Assembly: GCA_004017275.1 (NCBI GenBank)
Contig: SAKE01000004.1
Span: 186,001-250,000 of the forward strand
Reading direction: 5' to 3'
Origin: Mesorhizobium sp.
GTDB taxonomy: Bacteria > Pseudomonadota > Alphaproteobacteria > Rhizobiales > Rhizobiaceae
DNA: 64,000 nt
Within the stretch, counting starts at the first letter, position 1. Each line of letters starts with the position of its first letter. Positions 17,162 to 30,375 of the stretch are shown one piece after another. The notes under the pieces were generated by a model. The model worked only from the letters and a program-made list of their open reading frames with translations, was not told where the DNA came from and did no database searches. The translations under genes and the position numbers were made by a program.

Positions 17162-17959
17162 ATGACCTGCTTCCTCTGCCTGCAATGCGGCGTCCAGTTC
17201 GCGGCAACAGAGACGCCGCCGGAACACTGCCCAATCTGCGAGGACGAGCGGCAATATGTGCGCTGGGAGGGACAGGCGTGGATCACGCCAGAAGAGCTCT
17301 CCGCCGGACACCGGCTTGTGATGAAGGATGACGCCGGCGTGCTCGCCTTCGGCATCGAGCCGCGCTTCGCCATCGGCCAGCGGGCGCTGCTGGCGCAGAC
17401 GCCGCATGGCAATGTGCTATGGGATTGCATCTCGATGGTGACCGACGAGGCGGTGGCCGAAGTCAGCCGCCGCGGCGGCCTGGCAGCGATCGCCATCTCG
17501 CACTGCCATTACTATTCGGTGATGGTCGAGTGGAGCGAGGCATTTGGCGGCGTGCCGATCTACCTTCACGCCGATGACCGTGAGTGGATCATGCGGCCGC
17601 ACAAGGCGATCGTCAGCTGGAAAGGCGAGACGCTCTCGATCAATCCGTCGCTGACGCTCATCCGCTGCGGCGGTCACTTTGCCGGCGGCCAGGTGCTGCA
17701 TTGGAAACGCGATACCGGCGACGTCTTGCTGGCCGGCGATATCTTGCAGGTGACGCCGACGCGCCGCCATGTCTCTTTCATGTACAGCTACCCGAACTAC
17801 ATTCCGCTCAATGCGGCGGCCGTGCGCCGCATCGACGCTGCACTGGAACCATTCGCCTTCGATGACATCTTTGGCGCGTGGTGGAACCAGAACATCATCG
17901 GCGGCGCAAAAACGGCCCTGGCTGCTTCCGTCGATCGCTATCTGGCGGCGGTCGCGTAA
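17162..17959 (+). CDS. Metallo-beta-lactamase-fold protein with zinc ribbon
   Basis: A 265-residue protein. Residues 5-27 hold two cysteine pairs (CLQC and CPIC) that look like a rubredoxin- or ribbon-type zinc site. The MBL domain has the first metal motif as SHCHYYS instead of HxHxDH, so the Asp and third His are missing, while the later GGHFAGG and LAGDILQ motifs are kept. Hydrolase activity is therefore uncertain, and binding of a different metal set is possible. It lies 19 bases after the VWA gene, so the two are probably co-transcribed. The ATG at 17162 keeps the cysteines at the N-terminus and follows GGAG. Confidence 0.82.
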   Translation: MTCFLCLQCGVQFAATETPPEHCPICEDERQYVRWEGQAWITPEELSAGHRLVMKDDAGVLAFGIEPRFAIGQRALLAQTPHGNVLWDCISMVTDEAVAEVSRRGGLAAIAISHCHYYSVMVEWSEAFGGVPIYLHADDREWIMRPHKAIVSWKGETLSINPSLTLIRCGGHFAGGQVLHWKRDTGDVLLAGDILQVTPTRRHVSFMYSYPNYIPLNAAAVRRIDAALEPFAFDDIFGAWWNQNIIGGAKTALAASVDRYLAAVA

Positions 17960-18059
17960 AGATCCCGTCGAAAATGCGGGCAAAAGTCGTAACAAATGCC
18001 TATCTTGGTGCGAACATAGGTTGCAATCAACAACGAGCCGGCAAGGCTGAGGAGATCGA

Positions 18060-18464
18060 ATGGACACCCACACCTACCCCGTGACCCGTACCGACGCCGA
18101 ATGGCGCGCCCGACTGACGCCGGAGCAATATGCCGTTATGCGAGGCCACGGCACCGAGCGGCCCGGAAGCTGCGCCTTGCTCTACGAGAAGCGCGCCGGC
18201 ACCTTTTCCTGCGTTGGCTGCGACCAGCCTTTGTTCGAATCCAAGCTGAAGTTCGAGAGCGGTACCGGCTGGCCGAGCTTCAACGATCCGGTGCCGGGCT
18301 CGGTCGAAAACACCGTCGACCGCAGCTACGGCATGGTCCGCACCGAATGCCATTGCGCCCGTTGCGGCAGCCATCTCGGCCATGTCTTCGAGGACGGCCC
18401 GCCGCCGACCGGCCTGCGCTATTGCATCAACGGCGTGGCACTGAAATTCGAGCCGGCGGCTTGA
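18060..18464 (+). CDS. msrB: Peptide-methionine (R)-S-oxide reductase
   Basis: A 134-residue MsrB that repairs the R-epimer of methionine sulfoxide in proteins. Zinc cysteines come in two pairs (CVGC and CARC), the catalytic Cys is in RYCINGVAL near the C-terminus, and GTGWPSF and HLGHVF are standard family segments. GAGGAGATCGA lies just before the ATG at 18060. It is a single-gene unit: the upstream MBL gene ends 100 bases earlier and a terminator follows. Confidence 0.95.
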   Translation: MDTHTYPVTRTDAEWRARLTPEQYAVMRGHGTERPGSCALLYEKRAGTFSCVGCDQPLFESKLKFESGTGWPSFNDPVPGSVENTVDRSYGMVRTECHCARCGSHLGHVFEDGPPPTGLRYCINGVALKFEPAA

Positions 18465-18491
18465 GCGGGAACTCGATCGCGAGACACCGGG

Positions 18492-18520
18492 AAGGGCGGC
18501 TGCGGCCGCCCTTTTCGTTT
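18492..18520 (+). terminator. Rho-independent terminator after msrB
   Basis: AAGGGCGGC and GCCGCCCTT form a 9-bp GC-rich stem with a 4-base loop, followed by TTCGTTT. Confidence 0.8.
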
Positions 18521-18556
18521 GTGTCCGTGAGGTTGGTTGGTGCCGCCGATGCTCGC

Positions 18557-18868
18557 TCAGACCACGACCGTCAGGATCAGCCACAATGTGGCGCCGAGCG
18601 TCATCAACGAAGCTTTGGCGCCCCTGGCCTTTTCCGTGGTTCGCCATACCGCAAAGGTCAGGAAGATGTTGTAGGGCACCACCGCGAAATGCACCGCCAG
18701 AACGAGCGTGAGCGGCAGCTTCAGCCCAAGCAGGACGATCGCGGCCACCAAAGATGCGACGTTGAGCGCGGTGCCGACAAGGACAAGATCGCGCCAGAAC
18801 AGCCGGTCGAGCGGCACCTGGCCTTGCCAGCGTGAGCGGAAGAAGTATCCGACGGCCTCTCGCAACAC
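18557..18868 (-). CDS. Small membrane protein of unknown function
   Basis: A 103-residue protein with three hydrophobic segments (residues about 28-48, 54-74 and 84-103) and a positively charged N-terminus. I do not recognise a family. It begins 6 bases after the stop of the gene at 18875, so the two form an operon. Codon use and the clean membrane pattern support a real gene. It converges on the msrB terminator. Confidence 0.65.
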   Translation of the reverse strand: MLREAVGYFFRSRWQGQVPLDRLFWRDLVLVGTALNVASLVAAIVLLGLKLPLTLVLAVHFAVVPYNIFLTFAVWRTTEKARGAKASLMTLGATLWLILTVVV

Positions 18869-18874
18869 TGATAT

Positions 18875-19315
18875 CTATTCCTGCCCCAGGACTTCGGTCA
18901 CCGCACGCTCGAAGCGCGAACATTCGGTCACCAGCCAGTCTGCCATCGCCGGCCAATTGTCCTCGGCATAACAATTCACCCGCCACATCGAATTGATGCC
19001 GAGCCCCTCGCAACTCTGTTCCGGCTTCAACTTCAGCCGGTCTTCGATCACAGGCTGGAACGGCTTCAGCCGAGACCAAGCTTGTGTGGCACCGAACTTC
19101 TCGTTGCGGCCGAAGAAGACACCGACATGGTTCTGCGCCGGCGCGACATACATGGAAAGCACCAAGGCGAAGTCGGGCAGCCCACGCTGCCAGAACCAGG
19201 GTCCGCGCCTCGCCATCAGAGCCCGTTCTCCCGGATGCCGCTCAGCGAACAGCGTCCAGAAGCCGCGCTGGCGGAATTCAGAGGCGCGGCGGGCGCCGAA
19301 GTCGAATTCGCTCAT
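18875..19315 (-). CDS. Conserved hypothetical protein, 146 aa
   Basis: A soluble 146-residue protein with no membrane segment or signal peptide. It is rich in aromatic residues (FWTLFAERHPGERA, WFWQRGLPDF), and the middle part, VGVFFGRNEKF, recalls DUF4268-like nuclease-associated domains, though I am not sure of this. It is the first gene of a two-gene unit with a small membrane protein. It lies 51 bp from gapR on the same strand. No catalytic motif stands out. Confidence 0.65.
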   Translation of the reverse strand: MSEFDFGARRASEFRQRGFWTLFAERHPGERALMARRGPWFWQRGLPDFALVLSMYVAPAQNHVGVFFGRNEKFGATQAWSRLKPFQPVIEDRLKLKPEQSCEGLGINSMWRVNCYAEDNWPAMADWLVTECSRFERAVTEVLGQE

Positions 19316-19365
19316 GGCTCAAACCGTATCTCCGGCAACCGCGTCGGTGCCGAGGCCGGTTAGTC

Positions 19366-19626
19366 TTACACCATGCCGAGCGCGGCCTTGTACAGATCGA
19401 GGATGGTTTCCTCTTCCTGGCGCTCGGCCTGGTCCTTCTTGCGCAGCCGGATGATCGTGCGCATCGCCTTGGTGTCGAAGCCGGTGCCCTTGGCCTCGGC
19501 GAACACTTCCTTGATGTCGTCGGAAATGGTCTTCTTCTCTTCCTCGAGCCGCTCTATGCGCTCGATGAAGGCACGCAGCTGGCCGGCGGCAACAGTCTGG
19601 CTGGTATCGGTGATATCGTCGGCCAT
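19366..19626 (-). CDS. gapR: GapR nucleoid-associated protein (DUF2312)
   Basis: An 86-residue helical protein matching GapR, the alphaproteobacterial factor that binds overtwisted, AT-rich DNA ahead of replication and transcription forks and stimulates gyrase and topoisomerase [20 protein letters not shown] is the coiled-coil dimer helix, and [13 protein letters not shown] is the basic DNA-contacting helix. The start MADDITD at 19626 is preferred to the longer frame starting at 19668. It is essential in Caulobacter. It stands alone upstream of the 146-aa hypothetical gene. Confidence 0.9.
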   Translation of the reverse strand: MADDITDTSQTVAAGQLRAFIERIERLEEEKKTISDDIKEVFAEAKGTGFDTKAMRTIIRLRKKDQAERQEEETILDLYKAALGMV

Positions 19627-19787
19627 GTTTTCTCCACATCGTTTTCTGCGCCGCGACTCGGGATGCATGCAGCGGCGAATTGAGCGGGCTCGATGCCCGA
19701 CCGGGGGCGGCGGGTCAAGCTCTTATCGATACGGCATGAAAGGCTACCGCCAAGTGCGGAGAGACTGGGCTCGGCAGTCGCCTTTTC

Positions 19788-23246
<3,459 letters not shown>

Positions 23247-23489
23247 GGATTGGGCTCCAGCAACGGAAGGGAACAGAAATCGGCGCCATGATTAGCGTGA
23301 AAATGCTGCAGTGCAAACAAAATTGACGCGCGTTTAAACCGATTGAAATGGAATCTTTACGCCAAACGCCTTCGCATTCATTCCAATCTGCAGGGAAAGC
23401 GCCGGCATTGCCGGCCAACGCACGATCATTCACCGGCTAAGGATCCGGCTCTATCGGCCGGCCCGCCCCCTGAAAGTGAAGGCGGCACA

Positions 23490-23520
23490 AGAAAATGCCC
23501 GGCGCGAGGCGCCGGGCATT
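23490..23520 (-). terminator. Terminator after the livK-like gene
   Basis: AATGCCCGGCGC and GCGCCGGGCATT pair perfectly over 12 bp with a 3-base loop. On the minus strand a short T-run follows. It lies 25 bases past the binding-protein stop codon. Confidence 0.88.
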
Positions 23521-23544
23521 CTGTAGATATCGAGACTGACGAGC

Positions 23545-24663
23545 TTACATCTTCTGGATGTAGGTGTACTTGCCGTCGTCGCCCTTCTTCCATTCGTACA
23601 TGACGTAGCCGGGCAGCGTCGGATCACCCTTGGCGTCATAGGACAGGTCGCCGAGCACGGTTTTGAACGGGCCGTTTTCATGCAGCGCCTTGGCGACTGC
23701 CTGCGGGTCGTTCGACTTGGCAACGGTCGCGGCTTCGGCAAGCGCCTGCACGGCAGCGTAGGCGTAGAGCGTATAGGCTTCCGGCTCGAAACCCTGCGCG
23801 CGGAACTTCTCGACGAGTTCCTTGTTGGCAGGGATCAGGCGCGGATCCGGGCCGAACGTGTTGAGCGTGCCCGCAACCGCGTCGCCCGCGATCGAAGCCA
23901 GCTCGTTCGACACGATGCCGTCGCCGGAAACCAGCGTCGCCTTGAGACCCTGGTCGGCCGCCTGGCGGATGATCAGGCCGGCTTCGGTGTGCAGGCCTCC
24001 CCAATAGATGATGGAAACGCCGGCTTCCTTCATCTTGGCGATCAGTGCCGAGAAATCCTTGTCGCCGACATTGATGCCTTCGTACATGACTTCCGTCACG
24101 CCGGCGGCGTTCATTGCCTTCTTGGTTTCGTCGGCAAGGCCCTGGCCGTAGGTGGTCTTGTCGTGGACGACAGCGATCTTGGCGTCCTTGAAGTTCGCGG
24201 CGAGATAAGCGCCGGCAATGCTGCCCTGCTGGTCATCGCGTCCGCAGGTGCGGAACACGTTCCACAGGCCGCGCTCGGTGAGCTGCGGGTTGGTGGCAGC
24301 CGGGGTGATCTCGACGATGTTGTTTTCCGCATAGACTTCCGACGCCGGGATCGAGACGCCCGAGTTGAAGTGGCCGACCACGAACTTGACGCCGTCGCCG
24401 ACGAACTTGTTGGCAACAGAGATGCCCTGCTTCGGATCGGAGACATCGTCGCCAACCTCGAGCTTGATCTGCTCGCCGTTGACGCCGCCCTTGGCATTGA
24501 TGTCGGCGACAGCCGCTTCCGCACCCTTCTGAAGCTGTGCGCCGAAGGCTGCGTTCGGACCGGTGATCGGACCGGCAACGCCGAACAGTACATCAGCCCA
24601 CGCGTTGCCGCTGAACGCGATAAGCGCGGTCAGGGCGACGGCGGACAAAAGTGACTTTTTCAT
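23545..24663 (-). CDS. livK: Branched-chain amino acid-binding periplasmic protein
   Basis: A 372-residue substrate-binding protein of the Leu/Ile/Val (type 1) family. Residues 1-23 form a Sec signal peptide ([19 protein letters not shown], cut after AWA). The mature part starts [18 protein letters not shown], the usual ligand-loop region. It delivers amino acids to the LivHMGF transporter encoded upstream on the same strand. A DUF6867-like gene lies between it and livF. The leader holds an inverted repeat GTGGGCG...GCCCAC, and a strong terminator follows the gene. Substrate breadth cannot be read from sequence alone. Confidence 0.92.
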   Translation of the reverse strand: MKKSLLSAVALTALIAFSGNAWADVLFGVAGPITGPNAAFGAQLQKGAEAAVADINAKGGVNGEQIKLEVGDDVSDPKQGISVANKFVGDGVKFVVGHFNSGVSIPASEVYAENNIVEITPAATNPQLTERGLWNVFRTCGRDDQQGSIAGAYLAANFKDAKIAVVHDKTTYGQGLADETKKAMNAAGVTEVMYEGINVGDKDFSALIAKMKEAGVSIIYWGGLHTEAGLIIRQAADQGLKATLVSGDGIVSNELASIAGDAVAGTLNTFGPDPRLIPANKELVEKFRAQGFEPEAYTLYAYAAVQALAEAATVAKSNDPQAVAKALHENGPFKTVLGDLSYDAKGDPTLPGYVMYEWKKGDDGKYTYIQKM

Positions 24664-24800
24664 TTAAACGCTCCCATTTACGGAGTGGGCGTGGATGAAG
24701 CTTTCATGCGATGCCCACCCTTATCGCAGAAAGCATAGTTTGCCGATTTTCAGGCACTTGTCACGCCGATTCAATTCCGAGGCGGCGTTAATGATGAACG

Positions 24801-25148
24801 TCAACCTTTCGGTTTCCAGCTCAAGATTGAAGCTCTTTCATAGAGCCAATTATACTGCGTCACCATCTGGTTGGTGCGCGTGTATTGATAGCCGACGAAG
24901 CCGAGGATCATCAGCACGATGGTGTCGACGATGTAATAGTGCAGCGAGAACATCGTGCCGCCGAACAGCGCGTGATGAATAAAGCGGATGCCGATGCCGA
25001 GGCCCAGCATATAGGCGAACAGGTGGATGAAGCTGCGCCACGTCTGGGCGCTGGCCTTGCCCGTCATCCACGCCGCCCAGCCGCCGAGCAGACAGGTGAC
25101 GAAGAAGAACTGCCAGATCGAGGGTTCCTCATAGAGAATGCCCTGCAT
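24801..25148 (-). CDS. DUF6867-like membrane protein of the liv cluster
   Basis: A 115-residue protein with three hydrophobic stretches and conserved-looking termini (ILYEEPSIWQFFFVTCLLGGW at the start; YQYTRTNQMVTQYNWLYER near the end). Proteins of this kind are found next to branched-chain amino acid transporter genes in alphaproteobacteria; I recall this as DUF6867 and hold that name with moderate confidence. It lies 112 bases after livF and 137 before livK, all on the minus strand. A helper role in the transporter is possible but not shown. Confidence 0.72.
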   Translation of the reverse strand: MQGILYEEPSIWQFFFVTCLLGGWAAWMTGKASAQTWRSFIHLFAYMLGLGIGIRFIHHALFGGTMFSLHYYIVDTIVLMILGFVGYQYTRTNQMVTQYNWLYERASILSWKPKG

Positions 25149-25165
25149 GATGAAGTCTCCTTAGC

Positions 25166-25259
25166 GTGATCCCGAAAAGTTGCAGACTTTTCGGACAAAG
25201 ATCATGCGACAAACAAACAACTTGGGGCGGAATACCGGATGCACGCATTCCGCTCCAAG
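25166..25259. repeat. Rhizobial palindromic repeat plus second hairpin
   Basis: Two hairpins sit back to back between livF and the DUF6867-like gene. The first has CCGAAAAGT / ACTTTTCGG arms (25172-25194), followed by the GATCATGCG-ACAAACAAA stretch often seen in rhizobial intergenic repeats. The second has 13-bp arms with one mismatch at 25221-25233 and 25247-25259, ending 1 base before the livF stop. They may end or process the livHMGF message so that less reaches the last two genes. Confidence 0.65.
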
Positions 25260-25260
25260 C

Positions 25261-25989
25261 TCAGTGGTGTCCGCCTTCGAGATAGGCGGCGCGCACTTCC
25301 GGATTGGCGAGCAGGTCCTTGCCGGTGCCGCTCATCGTCACATTGCCGTTGACCATGACATAGCCGCGCGTGGCGAGTTTCAGCGCACCGAAGGCATTCT
25401 GCTCGACCAGGAACACGGTCAGCCCCTGCGTGCGGTTCAATTCGCGGATGGCATCGAAGATCTGCTTGACGATCAGCGGCGCCAGACCCAGCGACGGTTC
25501 ATCGAGCAAAAGCAGCTTTGGCCGCGCCATCAGCGCGCGTCCGATCGACAGCATCTGCTGCTCGCCGCCCGACAGAGTGCCGCCGCGCTGGGCGATGCGC
25601 TCTTTCAGCCGCGGAAACAGTGTGAACACCTTCTCGACGTCCTCGTCATAGTGCTTGAGGTTGTCGAGATTGGCACCCATCTGCAGGTTTTCCATCACCG
25701 TCATGCGCGGGAAGATGCGCCGGCCTTCGGGCGACTGGGCGATGCGCATGCGCGCGATCTCATGCGTCGGCATTTGGGTGATGTCGGTGCCGGCAAAGGT
25801 GATGGTGCCGGCTCGAGCCCGCGGCGCGCCGAAAATGGTCATCATCAGCGTCGACTTGCCGGCGCCGTTGGCGCCGATCAGCGCCACGATCTCACCCTGC
25901 TTTACGGTAACATCGACACCGTTCAATGCCCGGATGTTGCCGTAATAGGTCTGCACGCCCTTGATATCGAGCAGCGTTGTCGCGGCCAT
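25261..25989 (-). CDS. livF: Branched-chain amino acid ABC transporter ATPase LivF
   Basis: A 242-residue ATPase. Walker A is GANGAGKST near residue 37, the signature is LSGGEQQML, Walker B is LLLLDEPSLGL, and the switch His is replaced by VEQN, as is normal in LivF. The ATG at 25989 shares its first base with the TGA of livG (TGATG), a coupled start, so the longer frame from 26118 is rejected. It works with LivG as the ATPase pair of the LivHM permease. Confidence 0.94.
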   Translation of the reverse strand: MAATTLLDIKGVQTYYGNIRALNGVDVTVKQGEIVALIGANGAGKSTLMMTIFGAPRARAGTITFAGTDITQMPTHEIARMRIAQSPEGRRIFPRMTVMENLQMGANLDNLKHYDEDVEKVFTLFPRLKERIAQRGGTLSGGEQQMLSIGRALMARPKLLLLDEPSLGLAPLIVKQIFDAIRELNRTQGLTVFLVEQNAFGALKLATRGYVMVNGNVTMSGTGKDLLANPEVRAAYLEGGHH

Positions 25990-27539
25990 CACTTGCCTCC
26001 TCCACGCTTGCCCGCCGCAGGCTTGGCAGCATGGCTCGTCGCCACCTTGCCCGCATCGACGCGGCGCGAGAATTCCGTGTCCTTGCCTTGCCCGAGCAGC
26101 TTGGCCTGCTTGACCCATTCCTCACGCGCGATGCGGCCGTCGAAGGCGAGATAGGCTTCGGCGGCCTCGACATCGGCCTTTTTCCAGGCGCCGATCTGGT
26201 CGAAGTGGAAGATGCCGTGATCGTTGAGCTTCTTCTCGTTGACCGTACCGATACCCTTGATGCGGGTCAGATTGTCGGCCTTGCCGCCGCGAGGCGCTGC
26301 CAGCCGGTTGGAGATCTCTCCAGCCTTCGCCGGAGCCTTCGTCGCCGGAGTCTTGGCTGCCGGTTTGGCCGCCGCGGTTGCCTTCACACTGGTCCCGGTA
26401 GAAACCTTTGATGCGGCTTTCGAAGCAGGCTTTGCCTTCGCCGGTGGAGTGGACTTCGCGGCCCGAGCGGCAGCCAGCGAGACCGCCTTGTTTGCCGCGG
26501 CGAGCGACCTTGCGTCGACCTGACCGGCCTTTGATGCACCCTTGGCCACCGTGACCCGCTCGCCCGAGCTATGGCCGACCGTGTCGGTCACCGGCCCGGC
26601 GAGATAGGACGACGATGTCCCCGGACCATGCGCGGCATCCGGCCCTGTATCGAGTTGTTCGATGACGTCTTCGTCGCCGACTTCGGTGAGGACCGCCTCG
26701 ACTTCCTCGTCGTCGACGCCGAGATAGGCGGCGATGACGCGCGGGTCGGTGCGCACCGACTGGGGACTGCCGTCGGAGATCTTGCGGCCATATTCGAGCA
26801 CCACGACATGGTCGGAAATCTGCATGACCACCGACATGTCATGTTCGATCAACAGGATCGAGGCGCCTGACGTGCCCTTGATGTCGATCAGCAGTTCGTT
26901 GAGTGCTGCCGATTCCTTCGGATTGAGACCGGCCGCCGGCTCGTCCAGGCACAAAAGCTCCGGACCCGTGCACATGGCGCGCGCGATCTCGAGGCGGCGC
27001 TGCGCACCATAGGGCAGATCGCCGGCCGGATCGTCGGCACGGTCGACAAGATCGGCCTTCTCCAGCCAGTGCTTGGCAAGGTCGACCGATTCGGCCGAGG
27101 CCTTGCGGTAGCTGCTGAAACCGAACAGGCCGAGCACCGTATAGCCCGATGCCTTCATCAGCTTGTTGTGCTGGGCGACCAGCAGGTTCTCCAGCAGCGT
27201 CATGCCCGAAAACAGGCGGATGTTCTGGAAGGTGCGCGCCACTTTGGCGCGCGCCGGGATCTCATGATTGGGCAGACGTTCGAGCAAATAGCTCGATCCG
27301 TCGTTCCGGTTGAGCGTGATCATGCCTTCCGACGGCTTGTAGAAGCCGGTGATGCAGTTGAACACGGTGGTCTTGCCGGCGCCGTTGGGGCCGATCAGCG
27401 CGGTGATCTCGCCGCGCTTGGCGGTAAACGACAGGTCGCCGATGGCCACAAGGCCGCCGAACTTCATCGACAGATGATCGACCTGCAGGATGGCGTCTTT
27501 CATGCCCGGATTGGCTTTCTGAATCGAGTTCGCGCTCAT
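25989..27539 (-). CDS. livG: LivG ATPase with C-terminal helix-hairpin-helix extension
   Basis: A 516-residue protein, about twice the usual 250-290. Residues 13-275 are a normal LivG: Walker A GPNGAGKT at 50-57, signature region YGAQRRLEIARA at 177-188, Walker B LLCLDEP at 195-201, switch His at 233. Residues about 280-420 are a low-complexity linker that becomes Ala/Lys/Pro-rich after 345. Residues 422-484 form a helix-hairpin-helix-like domain (NLTRIKGIGTVNEKKL). The same kind of tail ends L21 at 54259 in this window. The ATG at 27539 overlaps the livM stop by one base. The function of the tail is unknown. Confidence 0.93.
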   Translation of the reverse strand: MSANSIQKANPGMKDAILQVDHLSMKFGGLVAIGDLSFTAKRGEITALIGPNGAGKTTVFNCITGFYKPSEGMITLNRNDGSSYLLERLPNHEIPARAKVARTFQNIRLFSGMTLLENLLVAQHNKLMKASGYTVLGLFGFSSYRKASAESVDLAKHWLEKADLVDRADDPAGDLPYGAQRRLEIARAMCTGPELLCLDEPAAGLNPKESAALNELLIDIKGTSGASILLIEHDMSVVMQISDHVVVLEYGRKISDGSPQSVRTDPRVIAAYLGVDDEEVEAVLTEVGDEDVIEQLDTGPDAAHGPGTSSSYLAGPVTDTVGHSSGERVTVAKGASKAGQVDARSLAAANKAVSLAAARAAKSTPPAKAKPASKAASKVSTGTSVKATAAAKPAAKTPATKAPAKAGEISNRLAAPRGGKADNLTRIKGIGTVNEKKLNDHGIFHFDQIGAWKKADVEAAEAYLAFDGRIAREEWVKQAKLLGQGKDTEFSRRVDAGKVATSHAAKPAAGKRGGGK

Positions 27540-29134
27540 CAGCCGTGCCCTTCCTTGGTGAAGGAGCCAGAGACAGCTCTTCGCACCTTGAGGAAGGCGG
27601 TCGGTTCGCGACTGCCGACGAACCCGCGCGGCTTCCACAGCATGACGATGACCATGGCCATGCCGAACAGAAGCATGCGGTAGAGTTCCGGGGTGAAGTC
27701 TGGCCCGAAGATCTGTTTGAGGAAGTCGAGTTCGCGCAGCGCCTCGGTACCGCCGATCATCACCATTGCGGCAACCGCTATGCCGACCAGCGAGCCCATG
27801 CCGCCGAGCACGACGATGGCGAGGATAATGGCCGATTCCAGGAAGACGAAGGATTCCGGGCTGACGAAGCCTTGCCGCGCGGCGAAGAAGGAGCCGGCGA
27901 AGCCACCGAACATGGCGCCTGTGGCAAAAGCCGTGAGCTTGGTTGTCGTCGTGTTGATGCCCAGAGACCGGCAGGCGATCTCGTCCTCGCGCAGCGCTTC
28001 CCATGCGCGGCCGACCGGCAGGCGCCGCAGCCGGATGGTGACGAAGGCGGTGAGCAGGCACAGGCCCAGGATCAGATAATAGAGGAAAATTTTGTAATAC
28101 GCGCCCGACTGGGCGATGCCCAACACCTTGGCGATGTAGTTCGAGTCTGACACGTTGAACGACATCAGGCCGAAGAAGCTGACCTTGGGAATGCCGGAGA
28201 TACCGGCCGACCCGTGGGTGACCTCGCGCCAGTTGATCAGCACCAACCGGATGATCTCGCCGAAAGCCAGTGTGACGATCGCCAGATAGTCGCCGCGCAG
28301 GCGCAGCACCGGGAAGCCGAGCAGCACACCCCAGAAGGCGGCCATGGCACCTGCTGCCGGCAGCAGGATCCAGAACGACAGGCCGTATTGGGTGCCGAGC
28401 AACGCATAGGCATAGGCGCCAATTGCATAAAAGGCGACGTAGCCGAGATCGAGCAGGCCGGCGAGGCCGACGACGATGTTCAGGCCCCAGGCCAGCATCA
28501 CATAGATCAGGATCTGGATGCCGAAATTGTCGACCCATTTCAGCGAACCCTGCAGCCCGCCGGTTATGGACCATGCGTTCAGCGACAGCACTGCGACCAC
28601 GAGGATCGGGTACAGCACCAGCGCCGTGATGCCCAATTTGGTGAAGTTGGCATGGATGAAGGCCCTGAAATAATAGATCCCGCAGGCCAGCACATAGATG
28701 ACCGCCAGGGCGCGCAGGAATTGCAGATAGCCGGCCGGCTCAGCCCCCACCCATCCCGTGAGAGAGTTGTTGAACACGAACAGCAGCACCGCGGCGATGA
28801 TGGCCACGATGAAGGTCGGCAACTGGAAGAAGCGTGACGCCAGGCCAGTCGGCAACGCGCCGGTTGCGACGTCAGTGATCTTCTGGTTGGCCAGGAAGGG
28901 CTGGCCATAAGCGACATAGAGAAACCGCCCGACAGCCGTGGCGATCACCACGGCGGCAAGCAGGCCCCAGCGCGTCGTCAGGACCAGCTCATTGGAAATG
29001 TTCTGACCCGTCTTCAGGCCGATGAACAGCACGAACAGGCCAAACGATATGGCGCCGGCATAAAGTGCCTCACGCATGGCGCGCTGTACGGGGGTAGCGA
29101 CACTGTCGCGCTCCGGAGAAACGGTGACGGCCAT
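27539..29134 (-). CDS. livM: Branched-chain amino acid permease LivM
   Basis: A 531-residue inner-membrane permease, longer than the E. coli protein because of an N-terminal extension of about 170 residues with extra hydrophobic segments, common in alphaproteobacterial LivM. The core holds [17 protein letters not shown] and the EAA-like loop [13 protein letters not shown] that contacts the ATPases. The gene starts 4 bases after the livH stop and overlaps livG by one base, so livHMGF is a tight operon. Confidence 0.93.
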   Translation of the reverse strand: MAVTVSPERDSVATPVQRAMREALYAGAISFGLFVLFIGLKTGQNISNELVLTTRWGLLAAVVIATAVGRFLYVAYGQPFLANQKITDVATGALPTGLASRFFQLPTFIVAIIAAVLLFVFNNSLTGWVGAEPAGYLQFLRALAVIYVLACGIYYFRAFIHANFTKLGITALVLYPILVVAVLSLNAWSITGGLQGSLKWVDNFGIQILIYVMLAWGLNIVVGLAGLLDLGYVAFYAIGAYAYALLGTQYGLSFWILLPAAGAMAAFWGVLLGFPVLRLRGDYLAIVTLAFGEIIRLVLINWREVTHGSAGISGIPKVSFFGLMSFNVSDSNYIAKVLGIAQSGAYYKIFLYYLILGLCLLTAFVTIRLRRLPVGRAWEALREDEIACRSLGINTTTTKLTAFATGAMFGGFAGSFFAARQGFVSPESFVFLESAIILAIVVLGGMGSLVGIAVAAMVMIGGTEALRELDFLKQIFGPDFTPELYRMLLFGMAMVIVMLWKPRGFVGSREPTAFLKVRRAVSGSFTKEGHG

Positions 29135-29138
29135 GGTC

Positions 29139-30041
<903 letters not shown>

Positions 30042-30375
30042 GTGTACATGGCTCCCCTGGAATGTCGCCCATGCAGACGCATTCCTTTTCGTATTTCCCC
30101 TAGTCGTAAAGTTTCGAGCCCGGATTGCAACGTCATTTTTCAATCGTCATGCGTGTTTTGCCGGCACGCCGTCCGATTGCCCGTTTTTCCCCATCCGACC
30201 CCTGGACTATCGCGGACCCTACCATTGGCATAACGCAATGTCTTTGACGATTCGACCGCATCATGCGCCCCATTTCGAAGAAATCGCCGTCAAAATTAGG
30301 TGATAAGGAGAATCCTTGCGTTCCTGACACGGTCCGTTTTTCGTTCCGCTGCTTTCCCCTGCGTCAGGATTCCCT
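30042..30375. other. 334-bp intergenic region, liv promoter side
   Basis: No gene is visible. It should hold the livHMGF promoter (minus strand) and the 3' end of the hydroxyproline module. GATAAGGAG near 30302 resembles a ribosome site, but only a stop-ridden short frame follows. No convincing terminator for the epimerase gene was found. Confidence 0.4.

Noticed and set aside
26118..28574. An 861-residue reading of livG extended through livM.
   Set aside because: The first 340 residues are livM read in another frame; livG starts at 27539 in a one-base overlap with the livM stop.
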